Assembly (NCBI RefSeq): GCF_050003625.1
Contig: NC_134401.1
Location: forward strand, 94,404,852 to 94,468,851
DNA: 64,000 bases
Reading direction: 5' to 3'
Origin: Haematobia irritans
Taxonomy: Eukaryota; Arthropoda; Insecta; Diptera; Muscidae
Position numbers and translations under genes: made by a program
Notes under the pieces: model-generated
Databases searched by the model: none
Told to the model about the DNA's origin: nothing
Seen by the model: the letters and a program-made list of their open reading frames with translations, nothing else
In this document: positions 11,655 through 23,672 of the stretch, piece by piece
How the letters are laid out: each line of letters opens with the position of its first letter
Position numbering within the stretch: the stretch's first letter is position 1

Positions 11655-11860
11655 GTAATTTTGACAAAATTTTCTATGGAAATAAAATTTTGAAAAAATT
11701 TTCTATAGAAATAAAATTTTGACAAAATTTTCTATAGAAATAAAATTTTGGCAAAATTGTCAATAGCAATAATATTGTGAAAAAATTTTCTATAAAAATA
11801 AAATTTTGACAAAATTTTCTATAGAAATAAAATTTTGACAAAATTATATTAGAATAAGAT
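11655..11860 (-). repeat. 29-bp repeat array
   Basis: About seven units follow directly after the SINE head. Confidence 0.85.
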
Positions 11861-12557
11861 TTTTTTTGTTTGGAATTTTTTTTTTCAATTTTTTTGGCAT
11901 GGTTTCTAAGGGTTTTCCTCTCATTAAGTACTTGGACGATGAGAAATTGAGAAATATTTAATAAAATCCTAATGGTAATTAATACTTACCAATTTTTTTT
12001 TCCATATTTTTTCTAAATTTAATTTTTCAAATTCACTTCCCTCTAAAAGAAATTTTTGTTTTGTTTTTCGTTTGCGTGCCTATAAAACTGTTTCCCATGA
12101 ATTTCTTATGAGAGCAAAATGTTAACAATCAATATCGACACCTCACGAAATTTTCGTTAGCATATATGGTTACACATAGAGGTGTATACCTGGCTTAAAC
12201 TCAAACTTATGGCAAATATTTGAATTGAAACAAGTTGCCTTTGAATGATATTTAAAATCATTTTGAATTCACATATTTCTTTCCGTTAGTTTTGTGGGGC
12301 TAAATCTATTTTTGTTTTGTTTTTTTGTTAAATATTCCTTTTGAGATTTTAGTAGTAAAGTATAAATCAATCATTATAAACAATTAATAAAAATTATTCA
12401 ATGAGAAAAACAACAACAACAATTAATCTATTAACAATTAAACAAAATATTCTCTCCTATTATACATACCATACACAAACACTCTATCTCTTATTATGTG
12501 CATTCAATGATGTATCGTTAAAACGCTGGATCCAATTTGAAATGTGAAATCGTATAG
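11861..12557. other. Lipin intron, nothing recognised
   Basis: AT-rich intron with short CAA and A runs. No further feature is supported. Confidence 0.5.
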
Positions 12558-12686
12558 GTGTGTGAAAATCCCAGTATCTTTTCATCGCCTAATTTAGTGG
12601 TCCGCCTTAATGGCAAGTACTACAGCTGGGCGGCTGCATGTCCAATTGTCATGACCATTATAACTTTCCAGAAGCCTTTGACTAAT
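12558..12686 (+). CDS. Lpin: Lipin internal exon (M-Lip part 1)
   Basis: A 129-bp, phase 0/0 exon after CGTATAG, ending at GTAAGT. It reads VCENPSIFSSPNLVVRLNGK, then YYSWAAACPIVMTIITFQKP. This is the start of the conserved middle (M-Lip) domain, known in vertebrate lipin 1 as a dimerising, membrane-binding module. It encodes exactly 43 codons. It is too short to be called as an isolated ORF and was found by protein similarity and splice phase. Confidence 0.93.
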
Positions 12687-12915
12687 GTAAGTTTGTTATG
12701 AAGTCTTTGTATATAACGATTTTGTTTTTTTACACTACACATTCATATATCCCCAAACTCATACATACTCTATAAGGAAGAAATTAAAAAAACTGCTTTT
12801 TTGCACTAAATTCCCTATTTCAAAAAAAAAACTTTCGTTAGTTTTGTAAGAATTTTTTACGTCGCATAATGTATGGCTATTTTAAAATTATTTTTTAATT
12901 CCCTTTAAAAACAAG

Positions 12916-13135
12916 GATGCCATTGATCAATTAATGGTTAATGCTAAACAAGATGCCGTTGCTGCCGCTGATGCAGTCAATAAGGCTGATGCTGAAGGTG
13001 GCACTCCCACTGGTACTCAGAATCAAGCTAAACGTTCCTGGTGGTATTGGAGACGTTCACAAAATGCCAACCAAACTACCGCAACATCAACTAATCCAAA
13101 GACTGTTAAAATTGAAGATAAATCTGAAGACAAAG
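12916..13135 (+). CDS. Lpin: Lipin internal exon (M-Lip part 2)
   Basis: The exon reads DAIDQLMVNAKQDAVAAADA, and later AKRSWWYWRRSQ. The Trp/Arg-rich WWYWRR block is a hallmark of the lipin middle domain. The acceptor (AAAACAAG) has a weak pyrimidine tract, but the phase and the PLTN|DAIDQL junction agree with the fly protein. The exon ends with one base (G) of a Glu codon at GTGAGT. Confidence 0.9.
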
Positions 13136-13204
13136 GTGAGTTTTAAATTCAAAACCAATTTTTGTGATTGAAGTAATTATCTTCTTCATTTTTGTTTCTT
13201 GCAG

Positions 13205-13434
13205 AAATTGATCAAACTGCAGTGGCCACAACCCAAACCACTCGTCCCAATTCCCCAGATTTGAGTGATCGCACTCTAAGTAAAACTGATTCCACTATGA
13301 ATGCTGAAAATACTTCAGCTCTTATGGAGAATATGGAAGATCTATCACAGGCCTCATCAAAGAGTGAATCGACTATAGATAAGAATAAAAATGAACACTA
13401 CAAGAAGTCACTACGTCTTAGTTCCGAGTCCATA
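13205..13434 (+). CDS. Lpin: Lipin internal exon (linker before C-LIP)
   Basis: This exon follows TTGCAG after a 69-bp intron, the shortest in the gene. It reads EIDQTAVATTQTTRPNSPDL and SALMENMEDLSQASSKSES, ending HYKKSLRLSSESI in phase 0 before GTAAGT. YKKSLRLSS is the conserved lead-in to the catalytic C-LIP domain. The rest is a Ser/Thr-rich linker. Confidence 0.93.
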
Positions 13435-13749
13435 GTAAGTATATCATAGATAGAGTAGATAGAATATAAGGTTAGGTTGGATATAGTAGCAGCCACGGTT
13501 GCCACTCATGCCAAAAACAATCTACCAAAATTTTAAGAAAATTTGTTAAAAAAAATCTACAAAATTAAAAAAAATCTTATTTTGAAGTTTTTGATCAAAT
13601 TTTTGTGGTTAGTATGAAAAAAGTTTTTTTCAGTTTTATTATTTTATTATATTATATAATATGAAATATTTTTTGAATTGTAACTGTGTCGAATTTTTAA
13701 ATGAACTTTGACAGTATGACCTAACACAAAAATTTAACATTTTAAAGAT

Positions 13750-13914
13750 ATTGAATTTTATTTCTATTGAAAATTTTGTCAATATTTTATTTCTATAGAA
13801 AAATTTGTCAAAATCTTATTTCTATAGAGAATTTTGTCAAAATTTTATTTTTATAGAAATTTTTGCCAAAATTTTATTTCAATAGAAATGTCTGCCAAAA
13901 GTTTTTTCTATCGA
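13750..13914 (+). repeat. 29-bp repeat array (opposite orientation)
   Basis: Units read TTTTATTTCTATAGAAAATT. They are preceded at 13524-13650 by an ATCTACCAAAATTTTAAG module that also precedes the array near 28795, so array and module may belong to one element. Confidence 0.8.
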
Positions 13915-14703
13915 AAATTTTGTAAAAATTTTATTTCTATCGAAAATTTTGTCAATATTTTATTTCTATAGAAAATGTTGCCAAAATTTTATTTCTATAG
14001 AAAATGTTGTCAAAATTTTATTTCTATCGAAAATTTTGTCAAAATTTTATTTCAATAGAAATTTCTGCCAAACGTTTTTTCTATCGAAAATTTTGTCAAA
14101 ATTTTATTTCTATATAAAATTTTGTCAATATTTTATTTCTATAGAAAATTTTGTCAAAATTTTATTACGTATTTTTGAGCATTGTTGACCTATTTTATGA
14201 TTATTGTGTTTATTAATCTTGTTCGGCTTGAGGTCATAGAAACAATCGATTATTGATTTGTTTTAATATTTATTTCCAATATTTCGGTTACTGCCACTAT
14301 TTTATGTAGATACAAAATCCCAGAATATGGTTAGTGGCACTAACCGAAATATTGGAAATAAATATTTAAAAAAATCAATAATCGACTGTGTCATGACCTC
14401 AAGCCGAACAAGATTAATAAACACAATAATCATAAAATAGGTCAACAATGCTCAAAACTACGTAATAAAATTTTGACAACATTTTCTATAGAAATAAAAT
14501 GTTGACAAAATTTTATATAGAAATAAAATTTTGACAAAATTTTCGATAGAAAAAACTTTTGGCAGACATTTCGATTGAAATAAAATATTAACAAAATTTT
14601 CTATAGAAATAAAATTTTGACAACATTTTCTATAGAAATAAAATATTTACAAAATTTTCGATAGAAATAAAATTTTGACAAAATTTTCGATAGAAATAAA
14701 ATT
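13915..14703. repeat. ~790-bp near-palindrome in a Lipin intron
   Basis: Two arms, about 13915-14299 and 14332-14703, pair around a 32-nt loop. The inner ~135 bp of each arm is unique sequence (CCAATATTTCGGTTACTGCC against its complement). The outer part is inverted 29-bp repeat units that keep the same variant order, including rare GTCTGCCAAAAGTTTTTTC-type units. One arm has an extra unit. By eye, identity is above 90% in the inner arms. Confidence 0.85.
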
Positions 14704-15310
14704 TCTATAGCAAATTTTGTCAAAATTGCATTTCTATAGAACATTTTGTCAAAATTGCATTTCTATAGAAAATTTTGTCAAAAATGTTTTTCTATAGAAA
14801 AATTTTTAAAAATTTTATTTCTATCGAAATAAAATTTTGTCAAAATTTACGATAGAAATAAAATTTTGGCAAAATTTTCTATAGAAATAAAATTTTGACA
14901 AAATTTTCGAAAAAATAAAATTTTGAAAAATTTTATTTCTATCGTAAATTTTGACAAAATTTTATTTCTATAGAATTTTTTTTTCCAAAATTTTCTATTT
15001 CTATAAAAAAATTTGTTTCTATAGAAATTTTTGCCAAAATTTTTATTTCTATAGAAAATTTTGTCAAAATTTTATTTCTATAGAAAATTTTGTCAAATTT
15101 TTATTTATATAGAAAATTTTGTCAACATTTTATTTCTATAGAGAATTTTGTCAAAATTTTATTTTTATCGAAAATTTTATTTTTATCGAAAATTTTGTAA
15201 ACAATTTATTTCTATCAAAAAATTTTTCAAAATTTTATTTCTATAGAAATTTTTGCCAAAATTTTTATTTCTATAGAGAATTTTGTCAAAATTTTATTTC
15301 TATAGAAGAT
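14704..15310 (+). repeat. 29-bp repeat array
   Basis: Units of mixed polarity (mostly TTTTATTTCTATAG) run up to ~180 bp before the catalytic Lipin exon. Confidence 0.85.
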
Positions 15311-15488
15311 TGCATAGGCAGATTTGGCTATTTGATTTAAAGTTGAAAAAATCGATCTCAAATGTTGGAACAAATTACATTCAACTTTTTAAAAAGTTGT
15401 TAATTTATTTCTATTTATTATTTTATTTTATTCTTTTTTTACTCTTATCTCATCCTTAAACTAATTTCAATATTTCTTTTCTTTACAG

Positions 15489-15989
15489 AAAAAACTCAAC
15501 CTTAAAGAAGGCATGAATGAAATTGAATTCAGTGTTACTACAGCCTATCAGGGTACAACACGTTGCAAATGCTACCTCTTCCGTTGGCGACACAGTGATA
15601 AGGTTGTTATATCCGATATTGATGGTACAATTACCAAATCGGATGTTTTGGGTCATCTATTGCCAATGGTTGGCAAGGATTGGGCACAATTGGGTGTGGC
15701 TCAACTATTCTCGAAAATTGAACAGAATGGCTATAAGCTATTGTATTTATCTGCTCGTGCCATTGGTCAATCAAGAGCTACACGTGAATATTTACGTTCC
15801 ATACGTCAAGGTGATGTAAAGTTACCCGATGGACCATTATTATTGAATCCAACATCGTTGATATCGGCCTTCCATCGTGAAGTGATTGAACGCAAGCCGG
15901 AACAATTTAAAATTGCTTGCCTCTCGGATATTCGAGATTTGTTCCCCAACAAGGATCCATTCTATGCCGGCTATGGTAATCGCATAAAT
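15489..15989 (+). CDS. Lpin: Lipin catalytic exon (C-LIP, DxDxT phosphatase)
   Basis: A 501-bp, phase 0/0 exon encoding most of the HAD-type catalytic C-LIP domain. It opens [20 protein letters not shown]. The nucleophile motif DIDGT lies at 15615-15629 within [14 protein letters not shown]; its two Asp residues are the catalytic pair of phosphatidate phosphatase. LGHLL follows at 15648-15662, in the place of the LxxIL co-activator motif of other lipins. Further conserved blocks are [50 protein letters not shown]-type [11 protein letters not shown] and [10 protein letters not shown]. All residues expected for activity in this part are present, with no frameshift. Confidence 0.97.
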
Positions 15990-17409
15990 GTAAGTGCTTT
16001 TATTTGGTGAGGAAGTGTTATCGTAATGGCAATAACTCTATAGAACGCTAAAGTGTTACAATCAAAACGTTGCTATAGATTTTTATTAGATTTTATTATA
16101 TTCGATCTTTCGATTTGATTTATTCTTTCTGATTAGCTAAAATTCTGATATTATTTAGACTCATTTGTTTGGACTAGAAACGAACACATGATTTTATTAT
16201 GCGGATCCAAGCGCCGAATTATAATTTTACTCATCTAAGAAATTTTTGTACAATTGTGAAATCACTTCGTGAGGCCTCGGACCAAAATGTTGCGCTTTCA
16301 TCAGTGTTCATCACCGATTTGGACAATATATCCCATAAATTTTATTACTTGAGTATTTACAAATAAAATTTCGTTCATAAATACATGGAGAGCGAATTCC
16401 ATTTTCGCTTTTCGAGCATTTGGGTAGATGTTCACCTCTCTTATGGTTTAATATTTCGAAATCTTGATCTTATTGCAGCCCGTAACCTAGTATAACAAAA
16501 ATTTTATATTTTTTACAATTTTTAAATTATTACCGATTTTCTGCAGCAGAGCGAATTGCTTTATTTTTGTTTTTATAAAAACTATTTTCTTGAGGAATTT
16601 TAATTCAAATTTGGGATTTTTGGGGACGAAAGCGTCACAATTTGGGGACAAGAGCCAGAAAAATACTGGCATTGTCTACAAGAAACCAAACAACAATCTA
16701 ACCACTAGACTGGGGCTGGGGCTCAGAATGTTTCTACATTGAAGGATTTGATAATAAATTGAAGAAAAAACAACACAGTACTCTTAATTACTGACTTAAA
16801 GAAGTCACTCTCTCTGCCGAATGAGAATAGCATCGCCACTACTGAGACATATTTTGCAGGCTGCGTTTTCTCACAGGAGTTAGACAAGTTTGAGCGTCTC
16901 TAGGCCTAACGTAACGAGTAATTGGGGAAATTATTGTACGTATCGGCCAAGTAAGCTCAGATTTATTGCTCCAATTTATCCGACTTCAGTGAGTGCATGT
17001 AGCACGTAATTGCCGGGACTCTAGCATGAGTAAACCTTTAGCAAAAACCCACTGTGAGTGTGAATATTTACACTCACGGACATATGTAAGTGTGGTACTA
17101 TTTTAGTAACACTCCAATATATTGTAGTTAATAACGCCTACCATCATAGATAAAGTCTGGTAAGCTAGCATTTCCTGTTGTATTCTTGCACGTCATGGCC
17201 TAGCAAACAACACAAAATTTTAAATGTTACCCATAGTATTTTCAAGTACCAAAAATAGCTCTATTCTATATTTGTGCTCTATTTTTTCTAATATCCTTAA
17301 AAGCTCATAAATACAAACATTTTGTTTGCTGTTATACCTTAATTTGAGAAAAATTCAGATACTTGAGCAAATTCAGGGAATATTCTTAATGTAAAAATTT
17401 AGGCCTATA
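15990..17409. other. Lipin intron, mostly unique
   Basis: Start of the 4.87-kb intron. A short piece around 16590-16680 with TTGGGGAC motifs has an inverted relative at 53155-53310. Nothing else is recognised. Confidence 0.5.
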
Positions 17410-18067
17410 CACTGAAAAAAATATTGTCGTGAGATCAATGATTTCATGTCTTTAAAACACGAATGCAAATTTTGCTGAGCATAGAAGACGCATTTCTCTA
17501 ATATAAAGTTTTTTTCCTTGTCCAAAAGTCGATAAACTTTTCGATGAAGTCGTATTGACCTTATAATTAAGTGATTTCACTTAAAAATGGGTATCATAAC
17601 TTGAAAGAAAAAATGTTTGAGCTAAGGTCAACTTGACTTTAATAATTCAGAAAAATTATTTAAATTTAATGAAATTGTCTTTAAATTTGTTGTCTTTTTG
17701 CATCTTGACTACAAAGCAAAAAATCGTTCAAATATAGGACATGTTTTTCAATACTTTATTTTAAAGACGTTTTTTACTTGAAACATAGCATAATTTCTAC
17801 TGGAAGTCGGGTCTTAATTTAGAAAATAAAGTTGTCGTTAACTCGTTTTTAAAGGACTTTGATAGCATATGAAGAAACAAAGCTGAAAAAGCGAAAAATT
17901 AAAATTTACTTCCTAGAAGCAAGTACACAAAACCCAAAATTTGAAAGAGAATTGTGTCTTAAAAGTATCCCTACTTGTATTATCCGCTTCTTTGGCTCGG
18001 AATCAATACCAACATTTTTAAAGTAAAGACAAAATCTTTGGAACCGGGCATGCTTTTTTTTGCAGTG
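17410..18067 (+). mobile_element. CACTG-type MITE (658 bp) with TA duplication
   Basis: Full-length copy starting CACTGAAAAAAATATTGTCG and ending TTTTTTTGCAGTG. TA lies at 17408-17409 and 18068-18069. The length equals that of the 8012 copy. Confidence 0.9.
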
Positions 18068-18149
18068 TAACCTCTAGTTGCCAGTGCCCGTAAAAATAAG
18101 TTTATTATAATTTGTAATTATAATAAATTATGTAATTTTTATCGCTGTA

Positions 18150-18595
18150 GGAAATGCTTATCAAATTTCTTTCTATAATTTTTTTTTTCACAAATGTTAT
18201 TTCCATAGTAAATGTTATTAATTTTTTTTTCTATAAAAAATTTTCTCAAAAATTTAACTTTATATTTTTTTGTATCTACACAGTCAATTTTATTTGGAAC
18301 TTTCTCACTAAACTTTTATTTCTCAAAAATTATATTCCGATAGAAAAATTTGCTCATTTTATTTCGACAGTCCCTATATCATCTTCGGACAAATTATTGG
18401 GTAATAGAAAAATTTCTCAAAAATTTTATTTCTATAGAAAATTTTCTCAAAGATTTTATTTCAATAGAAAATTTTCTCAAAATTGTATTCCGATGGAAAA
18501 AATGTTACACTAAAACATGTTTTAGAGTAACAGAAAATTTTCTCAAAAATTTTATTTTGATAGAAAAGTTAGCTCATTTTATTTTGAAATGGCCT
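18150..18595 (+). repeat. 29-bp-like repeats (TTTCTCAAAAATTT variant)
   Basis: Variant units with GAAAATTTTCTCAAAAATTT and TTTCGATAG in place of the usual TTTTGTCAAAA. They are continuous with the higher-order repeat at 19460. Confidence 0.75.
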
Positions 18596-18598
18596 ACA

Positions 18599-19350
18599 CC
18601 GAAAAAAAGTGAACTGTTTTATAGGAAGAATGAACTACCTCGCACGAAAATTGAACTAAATTTTACTCCACATTTTGAGATTTCCACAAAGCGTTGTTAA
18701 AACCAGGAAATTTTAATGCCCTATTGTACTTTTTAACTGCAGTTCACGAAATTACATCATCTCATAGAAGAAAACATTAACTAAAAGTAAAGAAGAAAAT
18801 CATTGGCGCCAAATCATGACCATTTTAACCATACAGTAGTTCATTCTTACTATTTTTGGGAATCGTACGAAAATCTTTTTTTGATTTAGTTCATATTAGG
18901 TTAGGTTAGGTGGCAGCCCGATGTATCAGGCTCACTTAGACTATTCTGTCCATGTGATAACACATTGGTGAACTTCTCTCTTATCACTGAGTGCTGCCCG
19001 ATTCCATGTTAAGCTCAATGACAAGGGGCCTCCTATTTATAGCCGAGTCCGAACGGCCTTCCACATTGCAGTGAAACCACTTAGAGAAGCTTTGAAACCC
19101 TCAGAAATATCACCAGCATTACTGAGGTGGGATAATCCACCGCTGAAAAACTTTTTGGCGTTCGGTCGAAGCAGGAATCGAACCCACGACCTTCTGTATG
19201 CAAGGCGGGCATGCTAACCATTGCACCACGGTGGCACCCTTAGTTCATATTGAACTTACTTACATATTGAACTTATTTACATATTGAACTGACGTGTACG
19301 GTCATTGAACTTTATACTCATGTTTAGTTCATGAAATTTTTGAGACATAC
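18599..19350. mobile_element. TGAAC-motif MITE split by a SINE
   Basis: It starts near CACCGAAAAAAAGTGAACTG. TGAAC/GTTCA occurs about a dozen times in both orientations at both ends, including ATATTGAACTTA repeats at 19250-19330. The right terminus is not clear. A SINE occupies 18899-19239. Confidence 0.6.
18899..19239 (-). mobile_element. tRNA-derived SINE with 12-bp target duplication
   Basis: Minus-strand copy: TTAGG-type tail at the left, and B and A boxes near 19165 and 19225. Flanked by exact TTAGTTCATATT duplications (18887-18898 and 19240-19251). Removal rejoins the host MITE. Confidence 0.95.
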
Positions 19351-19459
19351 TTAAAAAAAGTAAGATTTCATTAAGCTGTGGAAAATTTCGATAAAAATAA
19401 TAAAACTCAACTACAAGCAAATAATTTTTTTCCAATAAGAATAAGTCAAATTTAGCGTT

Positions 19460-20690
19460 AGTTTTTTTTTTTGTTTCGACCGAAATAGAACATGTTTTAG
19501 AACAATAGAAAATTTTCTCAAAAATTTTATTTCGATAGAAAATTTTCTCATATTTTTTTCAGTAGAAAAAATCTTAAAAATTTTATTTCTATAGAAAATG
19601 TTCTCAAAAATTATATTCCGATAGAAAAATTTTCTTATTTTATTTCGACAGGTCCTAGAGTAAATTTTTGTTTGATTCGGCTGAACTAAAACATGTTTTA
19701 GAATAACAGAAAATTTTCTCAAAAATTGTATTTTGATAGAAAAGTTTGCTGATGTTATTTTGAAATGTCCTATATCACCTTTTTTTTGTTTCGACCGAAA
19801 TAGAAGATGTTTTAGAACAATAGAAAAATTTCTCAAAAATTTTATTTCGATAGAAAATTTTCTCACATTTGTTTTTTTCAGTAGAAAAAATCTCAAAAAT
19901 TTTATTTCTATAGAAAATGTTCTCAAAAATTATATTCCGATAGAAAAATTTTCTTATTTTAGTTCGACAGGTCCTAGAGTAAATTTTTGTTTGATTCGGC
20001 TGAACTAAAACATGTTTCAGAGTAACAGAAAAAATCTAAAAAATTTTATTTTTATAGATAATTTTCTTAATATTTTGATAGAAAATTTGGCTCATTTTAT
20101 TTTGAGTGACCCTATATAACCGTTTTTGTTTGCTTCGGCCGATCTAAGACATGTTTTAGAGAAATAGCAAAAAACAATAGAAAATTTTCTCAAAAATGTT
20201 ATTTCGATAGAAAATTTTCTCACATTTTTTTCAGTAGAAAAAATCTTAAAAATTGTATTTCTATAGAAAATGTTCTCAAAAATTATATTCCGATAGAAAA
20301 ATTTTCTTATTTTATTTCGACAGGTCCTAGAGTAAATTTTTGTTTGATTCGGCTGAACTAAAACATGTTTTAGAGTAACAGAAAAAATCTCAAAAATTTT
20401 ATTTTTATAGATAATTTTCTTAAAAAATATATTTTGATAGAAAATTTGGCTCATTTTATTTTGAGTGACCCTATATAACCGTTTTTGTTTGCTTCGGCCG
20501 ATCTAAGACATGTTTTAGAGAAATAGAAAAATTTCTCAAAAATTTTATAGTCATAGAAATTTTTTTCAAATATTTCTCAAAGATTTTATTCCAATAGAAA
20601 AATTTTCTCATTTTATTACGACAGCCCCTTTTTCGCCTTATTTGTTTTTTTTTTCGGCCAAACGAAAACATGTTTTAGAGTAATCAAGTT
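19460..20690. repeat. Higher-order repeat of ~320-360 bp
   Basis: Three successive blocks start near 19509, 19831 and 20188. Each contains a set of TTTTCTCAAAAATTT units, then GACAGGTCCTAGAGTAAATT and GGCTGAACTAAAACATGTTT. A fourth partial block ends near 20680. ORFs in both strands are repeat translations. Confidence 0.75.
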
Positions 20691-20860
20691 TTCAGACAAT
20701 GTTTGGTATTTGAGAAAATTGCGACCGCTTTCCCTTTTTGGTTTTAGCTATTTCTAATAAATGCTGCTTTTAAATGATTCTCTGTAAATATCCAATCATA
20801 ATCATATTTATTTTCCTTGCTTATTTTCTTTTGTTTTTTTTTTCTTTCTTCTTATAATAG

Positions 20861-20964
20861 GACGTCTGGGCTTACCGTGCCGTTGGTATTCCCATTAAAC
20901 GTATTTTCACCATCAATACCAAAGGAGAATTAAAACATGAGTTGACCCAAACATTCCAATCCTC
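20861..20964 (+). CDS. Lpin: Lipin internal exon (end of C-LIP core)
   Basis: A 104-bp exon after TATAATAG, ending at GTAAGT. It reads DVWAYRAVGIPIKRIFTINT, then KGELKHELTQTFQSS. GNRIND|VWAYRAVGIP is a conserved lipin C-LIP junction. It ends with two bases (TC) of a Ser codon. Both candidate last exons begin with one base that completes this codon, which is the evidence that they are alternatives. The upstream intron is 4.87 kb and full of repeats. Confidence 0.95.
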
Positions 20965-21900
20965 GTAAGTATTTTATTTAAAAAATAAAAGCTACAAAAA
21001 AAATTTCCCAAAAATTTCCAATCTATTGCTGTGTACTGCTACTATTATACCACATTCCATCATAAAATAAAAAAAATCTATACATACATCCACCATTTAA
21101 CCATACGTAAGTTCACATGGTGTAATGTTTAATCTCTGTAAAAAAAAACAACAACAACAAAAATTAACATCACAGCAAATGCTAAAATATGGAATGAATG
21201 CCTATCCTTTTGTTCTTGACTAGTTTGTAAGTTTGTATTTGTAAACGTGGTGTATTGTGCAATTTTATTTGTATATGATGATCTTAAAACACACTCACAT
21301 TTAAATCTCACCAAGGACAATAACCCAAGGACATAATGGTAGAGCTTATGTGAAGCACATCTCTCATTTATACTCAACACATAGACATTAACTTATTTAT
21401 ATAATTGGCTTAAAAAAAAAGAAGAAACAAACGAACAATCGAAAAAATAATAAAACGTAATCTAAAATTAATAAGAAAATTAACTGTTATTTAAAGTATT
21501 TTGTTGTAATACTACATTATATATTGTCGATTAATCGATTACAAAAGAAAAAAAAACATATTCAAGAAAATGAACATCATTTAGTTTTAGTAAGTTGCAT
21601 ATCGATCATGTATATTGTTTAAGTCTACTTGTCTAACTGTATTCAGAAATGATTAAGTGGTTCATGGAGAATTCTGGAGGTGAAAAAATTTTTATTGGCT
21701 TTATATACAATGCAATGAATGACATTTTAATTTAGGTTTATTAAAAAACTTGATACCTCATTTGTTATAAAATATTTGCTTTTAAAGCAAACCACCCAGC
21801 AATTGTCTCGAATATTTGCTTTTAAAGAAAATTTTTTGACATCAAAGGAAAATTTCGTTCGGCCAAAAAAATAGTTCTCAGAAATCGGAATTTTGCGGGC
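20965..21900. other. Lipin intron, nothing recognised
   Basis: Unique-looking AT-rich intron sequence with A and CAA runs. No gene or RNA is supported. Confidence 0.5.
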
Positions 21901-21913
21901 AAGTGGATTTGTC

Positions 21914-22374
21914 TATACACACACAACTTTTTTCTGATTCAATCACGAAATTAATTGATCCAAGTAATTTTTTAATTGAAATATCTTCAATCACCAAAAT
22001 GATAGTATCAATCACAGTTTTAAATGGACATTAAAAAATACTTGATTAAAAATTAATTGATTTCATTAGCAAATTTCAATCATTTTTTTAATTGATTCAA
22101 TTCAATTTAAAATTTAATTAATGCTGATTGAAAAAAAATCAATTAATGTTTTCATTAAAAACGTAACTATTTTCAATTACTCTCTTCACTGTCTTTCAAT
22201 TGTTTTTAGTTCGATTAAAAAATTGATTGTTTGGAGTAAATTTTTAGTTAGAATTTAAAGAAAAAAACCATTACTTTATTTAACTGCCTTAGTCTACCAA
22301 ATTTGATTAAATCATTAATTGTATCAATTAATTTTTTAATTGAAAATTTTAAAATTTTCAATCATTGACTTAAT
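21914..22374. mobile_element. ATTAATTG-motif MITE, truncated
   Basis: It starts near ACACACAACTTTTTTCTG, with ATTAATTG/CAATTAAT-like motifs repeated over ten times in both orientations. The right end is cut by the mini-me-like element at 22375. A related right end, TTTTTTCTGTGTA, lies at 36962-36977. Confidence 0.65.
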
Positions 22375-23260
22375 TATACCCTGCGCCACACTGTGGAACA
22401 GGGTATTATAAGTTAGTGCATATGTTTGCAACACCCAGAAGGAGACGAGATGGACACATGGTGTCTTTGGCAAAAATGCTCAGGGTGGGCTCTTGAGTCG
22501 ATATAGCGATGTCCGTCTGTCCGTCTTTCCGTCTGTCCGTGAACACATTTTTATACCCTGCGCCACACTGTGGAACAGGGTATTATAAGTTAGTGCATAT
22601 GTTTGCAACACCCAGAAGGAGGCGAGATAGACACTCTTGAGTCGATATGGCGATGTCCGTCTGTCCGTGAACACATTTCTGTAATCAAAGTCTAGGTCGC
22701 AGTTTTAGTCCAATCGACTTCAAATTTGGCACAAGTATGTGTTTTGGCTCATAATATATCCCTATTGATTTTGGAAGAAATCGGTTCAGATTTAGATATA
22801 GCTCCCATATATATTTTTCGCCCGATATGGACTAATACGGTCCCAGAAGCCAGAGTTTTACCCCAATTTGGTTGAAATTTTGCACAGGGAGTAGAATTAG
22901 CATTGTAGCTATGCGTGCCAAATTTGGTTTAAATCGGTTCAGATTTAGATATAGCTCCCATATATAGCTTTCGCCCGATTTACACTCATATGACCACAGA
23001 GGCCAATTTTTTGCTCCGATTTAGTTGAAATTTTGCACAGGGAGTAGAATTAGCATTGCAGCTATGCGTGCCAAATTTCGGTTCAATCGGTTCAGATTTA
23101 GATATAGCTCCCATATATATGTTTTTCTGATTTCGACAAAAATGGTCAAAATACCAATATTTTCCTTGTAAGATCGCCACTGCTTAGTCGAAAAGTCATA
23201 AAAATGACTCTAATTTTCCTAAACTTCTAATACATATATATATATATATCGAGCAGCACA
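22375..23260 (-). mobile_element. mini-me-like repeat, type 1, with duplicated end
   Basis: The minus-strand end (TACCCTGCGCCACACTGTGG hairpin) occurs twice, at 22375 and 22551; the first copy is a ~175-bp terminal fragment. The remainder holds the TATATATGGGAGC sub-repeats and ends at a TA run near 23240. GTCCGTCTGTCCGTC microsatellites are present. Confidence 0.75.
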
Positions 23261-23263
23261 AGT

Positions 23264-23515
23264 ATGCGTTTTGGCTATTCTGCGCCAAAACACATACTTG
23301 TGCAAAATTTGACGTCAATTGGGCTATAACTGCGACCTAGACTTTGATTACAAAAATGTGTTCACGGACAGACGGACATCGATATATCGACTTAAGAGCC
23401 CACCCTGAGGATTTTTGCCAAAGACACCATGCGTCTATCTCGTAACCTTCTGGGTGTTGCAAACATATGCACTAACTTATAATACCCTGTTCCATAGTGT
23501 GGCGCAGGGTATAAA
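23264..23515 (+). mobile_element. mini-me-like repeat, type 1, inverted terminal part
   Basis: Same terminal ~250 bp in plus orientation, ending TACCCTGTTCCATAGTGTGG...GGGTATAAAA. It forms an inverted pair with the copy before it, joined by a short palindrome around GCACAAGTATGCGTTTTGGC. Confidence 0.75.
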
Positions 23516-23672
23516 AAAGCTTAAAAAGCAAAAAATTAAAATTTGCTTCCTAGAAGCAAGTACACAAAACCCAAATTTAAAAGAAAATTGTGTCTTAAAA
23601 GTATCCTTACTTGTATTCTCCCCTTCTTTGGCTCGGAGCAATACAAAAATTTTAAAGTAAAGACAAAATCTT
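23516..23672 (+). mobile_element. CACTG-type MITE fragment
   Basis: Only the internal and right part is kept (AAATTTGCTTCCTAGAAGCA to GTAAAGACAAAATC). It lacks the terminal CAGTG. Confidence 0.65.
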
